Shown in pieces: positions 61,068 through 64,000 of a DNA stretch of 64,000 nt. The notes below the pieces were generated by a model that was not told the origin of the DNA, made no database searches, and saw only the letters and a list, made by a program, of their open reading frames with translations. Positions within the stretch are counted from its first letter, which is position 1, and every line of letters starts with the position of its first letter. Made by a program: the position numbers and the translations under genes. Source of the DNA: Pseudomonadota bacterium (GTDB lineage Bacteria; Pseudomonadota; Gammaproteobacteria; Steroidobacterales; Steroidobacteraceae); assembly GCA_023457495.1 (NCBI GenBank), contig JAEWLQ010000059.1:62001-126000 (forward strand), given 5' to 3'.

Positions 61068-63245
61068 TCATTGCGGCAACGGCATCCCCAACGCCTTCGC
61101 CGCGAACCCGAACTGATCCGCGTAGTCCTCGATCTGCATCCACACCGGCTTCCCCGCGCCGTGTCCGGCGCGGGTCTCGATGCGGATCAGCACGGGGTTC
61201 GCGCAGGTCTGGACCCGCTGCAGTTCCGCCGCGAACTTGTAGCTGTGCCACGGCACGACGCGGTCGTCGCGATCCGCGGTCGTCACGAGCGTCGGCGGAT
61301 AACACGCGGCCTTCACGTTGTGCACGGGTGAGTAGGCGAGCAGCGCCTTGAACTCCGCGGCATCCTCGGCGAGCCCGTAGTCGCTCGACCACTGGCGCGC
61401 GTTCGCGCTCGCGGTGTGATAACGCAGCATGTCGAGCACGCCGACGCCCGGCAACGCGGCGCCGAACAGATCCGGCCGCTGCGTGAGCGCGGCGCCGACC
61501 AGCAGTCCGCCATTGCTGCGGCCAATGATCGCGAGGCGCCGGGAGTTCGTGTACTTCTCGGCGATCAGGTATTCCGCGGCCGCGATGAAATCGTCGAACA
61601 CGTTCTGCTTGCGCAGCTTCGTGCCGGCCTGGTGCCATTCCTCGCCGTATTCGCCGCCGCCGCGCAGGTTCGCGACGACGTAGATGCCACCGAGCTCGAG
61701 CCAGGCCTGGATCGCGGGACTGAACGCCGGCGTGAGCGTCACGTTGAAGCCGCCATAGCCGTACAACATCACCGGCTGATTCCCGTCGCGCGGCGCGTCG
61801 CGGCGCCGCGTGATGAACATCGGGATACGCGTGCCGTCCTTGCCCGGATAGAACACCTGCTCGGTCACGAACGGCTCGAAATCCGCCGGCACGGTGGGTT
61901 TGCGGAAATCGCTGACGGTGTTGGTCGCGACGTTGACGCGCATCACACGCGTGGGCGAGAGGAAGTCCGAGTACGTGAAGAACATCTCGGGATTCGTGCC
62001 GCTGCCCTGGAAATCCTTCGCGGTGCCGAACCCGGGCAGTGTCACTTCGCCGGCCGCGGCGCCGTTCGCTTCGAACAGCCGCACGACGCTGCGCGCGTCG
62101 CGCAGGTACTCGATCACCATGCGGCCGCCGACGTACGCGGCGTTGTTGATCGGGAAGTCGCCGTGCGGGACCACCGTGCGCCACGCCGCCGGCGCGGGAT
62201 TACGCGCATCGACCGCGATCACGCGGCCGCGGGGCGCGGCGTTCGTGGTCTGGAAGTAGAGTTCATCGCCCTGCGAGCCGAGGAAGGTGTAGAGCGCGTC
62301 CCACTCCATGAAGAGCGGCCGCGGCTTCGCGCCGGGCTTCGTGAGGTCCTGTATCAGCATGCCGTTGGTCTGGTAGCCGTCGAACAGTCCGATGAGTAGA
62401 TAGTGGCCGTCCTCGGTGACCGTCACGGCCGGCACGCGCGTCGGATGATCCGTGACCTTGAACACCAGGTTGTCCGCCGACTGCGGCTGACCGAGCGCGT
62501 GGAAATACACATCGGGGCGCCCCGCGTCGTCGCCGCGCTCCGCGGTCTCCGCGTTTTCGCCGTGCTTGAGGGGATATCGGCTGTAGAAGACGCCCGAGCT
62601 GTCGCGCGCCCAGGAAACCGGCCAGAACTTGCTGAACTTGAGCACCACCGGCAGATCAACGCCATCGTCGACGCGGCGGAAATGCCAGGTGTTCCAGTCG
62701 GTGCCGCCATCCGAGAGGGCATAGGCCACGATCTTGCCGTCCGGGCTCGGCTCCCACTGCGACAATGCGATGGTCGCGTCCTCGCGCTTGCCGTTCGGAT
62801 CGAACAGCACGCGCGGCGGCGCCTCCAGCGCATCGGCGACGTACAACACGCTCTGGTCCTGTTTGCCGTCGTTGCGCAGGTAGAAATAGCGGCCACCTTC
62901 GCGGCGCGGCACACCGAAGCGCTCGTACGTCCAGAGTTGCTTGAGACGGTTGCCGAGCCAGGCTCGCTGCGGCAGGCGTTCGAGGAAGGGTTGCGAGACC
63001 GCGTTCTGCGCGGCGACCCAGTCGCGCGTCGACTGCGCGGCCGCGTCTTCGAATCCGCGATAGGGATCGGCGATGCTGACGCCGTGATACGTGTCGACGA
63101 CGTCGCCGCGCGGAGAGGCGGGATACTGGATGTTGGGTTCAGGTTCGAGTGGCGGCATCGGCTCGGGGGTGCTCGCGCACGCGACCAGCAGACTCGCGAG
63201 CACGCTCGCGAGTACCACGCATGGCTGGCGATGCTTTGCGGCCAT
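61068..63245 (-). CDS. Prolyl oligopeptidase family lipoprotein (S9A)
   Basis: 725 residues. Lipobox LVAC with lipid Cys23. The propeller domain (~60-445) is followed by the catalytic alpha/beta domain: YGYGGFNVTLTPAFS, nucleophile Ser in IIGRSNGGLL, Asp in TADRDDRVVPWHS and His in RAGHGAG. It cleaves short Pro-containing peptides after proline and probably acts in the periplasm. Divergent from a second S9 peptidase gene. Confidence 0.95.
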   Translation of the reverse strand: MAAKHRQPCVVLASVLASLLVACASTPEPMPPLEPEPNIQYPASPRGDVVDTYHGVSIADPYRGFEDAAAQSTRDWVAAQNAVSQPFLERLPQRAWLGNRLKQLWTYERFGVPRREGGRYFYLRNDGKQDQSVLYVADALEAPPRVLFDPNGKREDATIALSQWEPSPDGKIVAYALSDGGTDWNTWHFRRVDDGVDLPVVLKFSKFWPVSWARDSSGVFYSRYPLKHGENAETAERGDDAGRPDVYFHALGQPQSADNLVFKVTDHPTRVPAVTVTEDGHYLLIGLFDGYQTNGMLIQDLTKPGAKPRPLFMEWDALYTFLGSQGDELYFQTTNAAPRGRVIAVDARNPAPAAWRTVVPHGDFPINNAAYVGGRMVIEYLRDARSVVRLFEANGAAAGEVTLPGFGTAKDFQGSGTNPEMFFTYSDFLSPTRVMRVNVATNTVSDFRKPTVPADFEPFVTEQVFYPGKDGTRIPMFITRRRDAPRDGNQPVMLYGYGGFNVTLTPAFSPAIQAWLELGGIYVVANLRGGGEYGEEWHQAGTKLRKQNVFDDFIAAAEYLIAEKYTNSRRLAIIGRSNGGLLVGAALTQRPDLFGAALPGVGVLDMLRYHTASANARQWSSDYGLAEDAAEFKALLAYSPVHNVKAACYPPTLVTTADRDDRVVPWHSYKFAAELQRVQTCANPVLIRIETRAGHGAGKPVWMQIEDYADQFGFAAKALGMPLPQ

Positions 63246-63260
63246 CCCTAAACTCCCGTG

Positions 63261-64000
63261 ATGAATTTGCGCGAAAGTCTATCAAACGGTGCGCGCGTTC
63301 CGTCCCGGGGCGCCGCGTTTTCGCTTCGTCCGGCCGTGGCCGCGGTCCTCACGGGGATCGCCGTAGTGTTTTCGCTCTGGCCCGCGAGCGCACATTCGGG
63401 CCAGCTGCCGCTGGAGCGCCTGTTTTCGGCCCCCGATCTTTCGGGCCCGACGCTGCGCGGCGTGAAGATTTCTCCGGACGGCAAGCTCATCGCCTATCTG
63501 CGCGCGCGCGACGACGACAAGGATCGCTTCGACCTGTGGGCCTATGACGTGGCGGCGGCGAAGCACCGGCAGCTGGTCGATTCGCGCGTGCTCGCCGGCG
63601 CGGATCGCGGATTGTCCGAGGAAGAAGAGGCGCGCCGCGAGCGGCAGCGCACTTCGGCCCTGTCGGGCATCATCGAGTACAGCTTCGCGCCCAACAGCCG
63701 GCTGCTGCTGATCCCGCTGAATGGCGACCTCTACGTCTACGATCTCGGCCGCAAACCCGCCGAGGCGGTGCGCCGGCTAACCGAAACCGCGGGATATGAA
63801 ACGGACGCGCGGTTCTCGCCGCGCTCGCGCTACGTGAGTTTCGTGCGCGACCAGAATCTCTACGTCATCGATCTTGGGAACGGCATCGAGCGGGCGATCA
63901 CGACCGAGGGCGGCGGCACGGTGAGCTACGGCATGGCCGAGTTCGTCGCGCAGGAAGAGATGGACCGCGACACGGGCTACTGGTGGTCGCCGGATGAGCA
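63261..64000 (+). CDS. Dipeptidyl peptidase IV-type S9 peptidase (partial, N-terminal part)
   Basis: 246 codons are present and the frame leaves the window. A signal-anchor or signal peptide is followed by LPLERLFSAPDLSGPTLRGVKISPDGKLIAYLRARDDD, the start of a DPP IV propeller domain. YSFAPNSRLLLIPLNGDLYVYDL and AEFVAQEEMDRDTGYWWSPDE are typical of this family; the latter includes the EE motif that binds the substrate N-terminus. The catalytic triad lies outside the window. ATG 63261 has a GTG just before it as an alternative start. Confidence 0.9.
   Translation, partial: MNLRESLSNGARVPSRGAAFSLRPAVAAVLTGIAVVFSLWPASAHSGQLPLERLFSAPDLSGPTLRGVKISPDGKLIAYLRARDDDKDRFDLWAYDVAAAKHRQLVDSRVLAGADRGLSEEEEARRERQRTSALSGIIEYSFAPNSRLLLIPLNGDLYVYDLGRKPAEAVRRLTETAGYETDARFSPRSRYVSFVRDQNLYVIDLGNGIERAITTEGGGTVSYGMAEFVAQEEMDRDTGYWWSPDE

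Overview
The window is GC-rich chromosomal DNA from a gammaproteobacterium. The block mutS - (pncC, thpR) - recA - recX - alaS - lysC - csrA - tRNA-Ser(GCU) and the order pilS-pilR-pilA-pilB-pilC-pilD-coaE-zapD are gammaproteobacterial. Many Sec-exported lipoproteins and S9 peptidases, a trimeric autotransporter and very high GC suggest an environmental member of the Steroidobacterales/Xanthomonadales side; this placement is inference. There is no phage, no recognisable transposase, no CRISPR array and no rRNA.

Layout. 1-11.8 kb is accessory: an inverted pair of paralogous exported TPR proteins, a GH16 lipoprotein, membrane and lipoprotein genes of unknown function, a flavin monooxygenase coupled to a Dabb protein, an ECF sigma / membrane protein / serine hydrolase operon, and a type-B carboxylesterase. 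11.8-19.6 kb is the conserved recA-csrA block, with a LexA box in front of recA. 19.8-29.6 kb holds a DUF937-OmpA protein, a small outer-membrane barrel, mutS, a trimeric autotransporter adhesin and a propeller lipoprotein. 29.6-45.9 kb is mostly housekeeping (aspS, dsbA, clpB, pgeF-rluD, bamD), with an aminotransferase / gamma-glutamyl ligase pair, a ZIP transporter and a TetR/DUF4386 divergon between. 46.7-60.1 kb holds nadE, sucDC and the type IV pilus locus with its own two-component system and a sigma-54 promoter before pilA. The right end has a DUF6159 membrane protein and two S9 peptidases, the last one cut by the window edge.

The most unusual content is non-coding. Two convergent intergenic regions (dsbA/glutamine-synthetase-like at 32.9-33.9 kb; bamD/nadE at 45.9-46.7 kb) each carry two inverted copies of a ~195-bp sequence. 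The ends of each copy are complementary to each other but differ from copy to copy, so pairing is kept while sequence changes. Each copy also has the same orientation relative to the gene whose stop codon precedes it. A second, independent 42-bp element occurs four times, each time within about 10 nt of a stop codon (alaS, aspS, dsbA, GS-like) and in the same orientation; its stem shows a compensatory base-pair change. I recognise neither family. They could be structured 3'-UTR RNAs or non-autonomous mobile palindromes.
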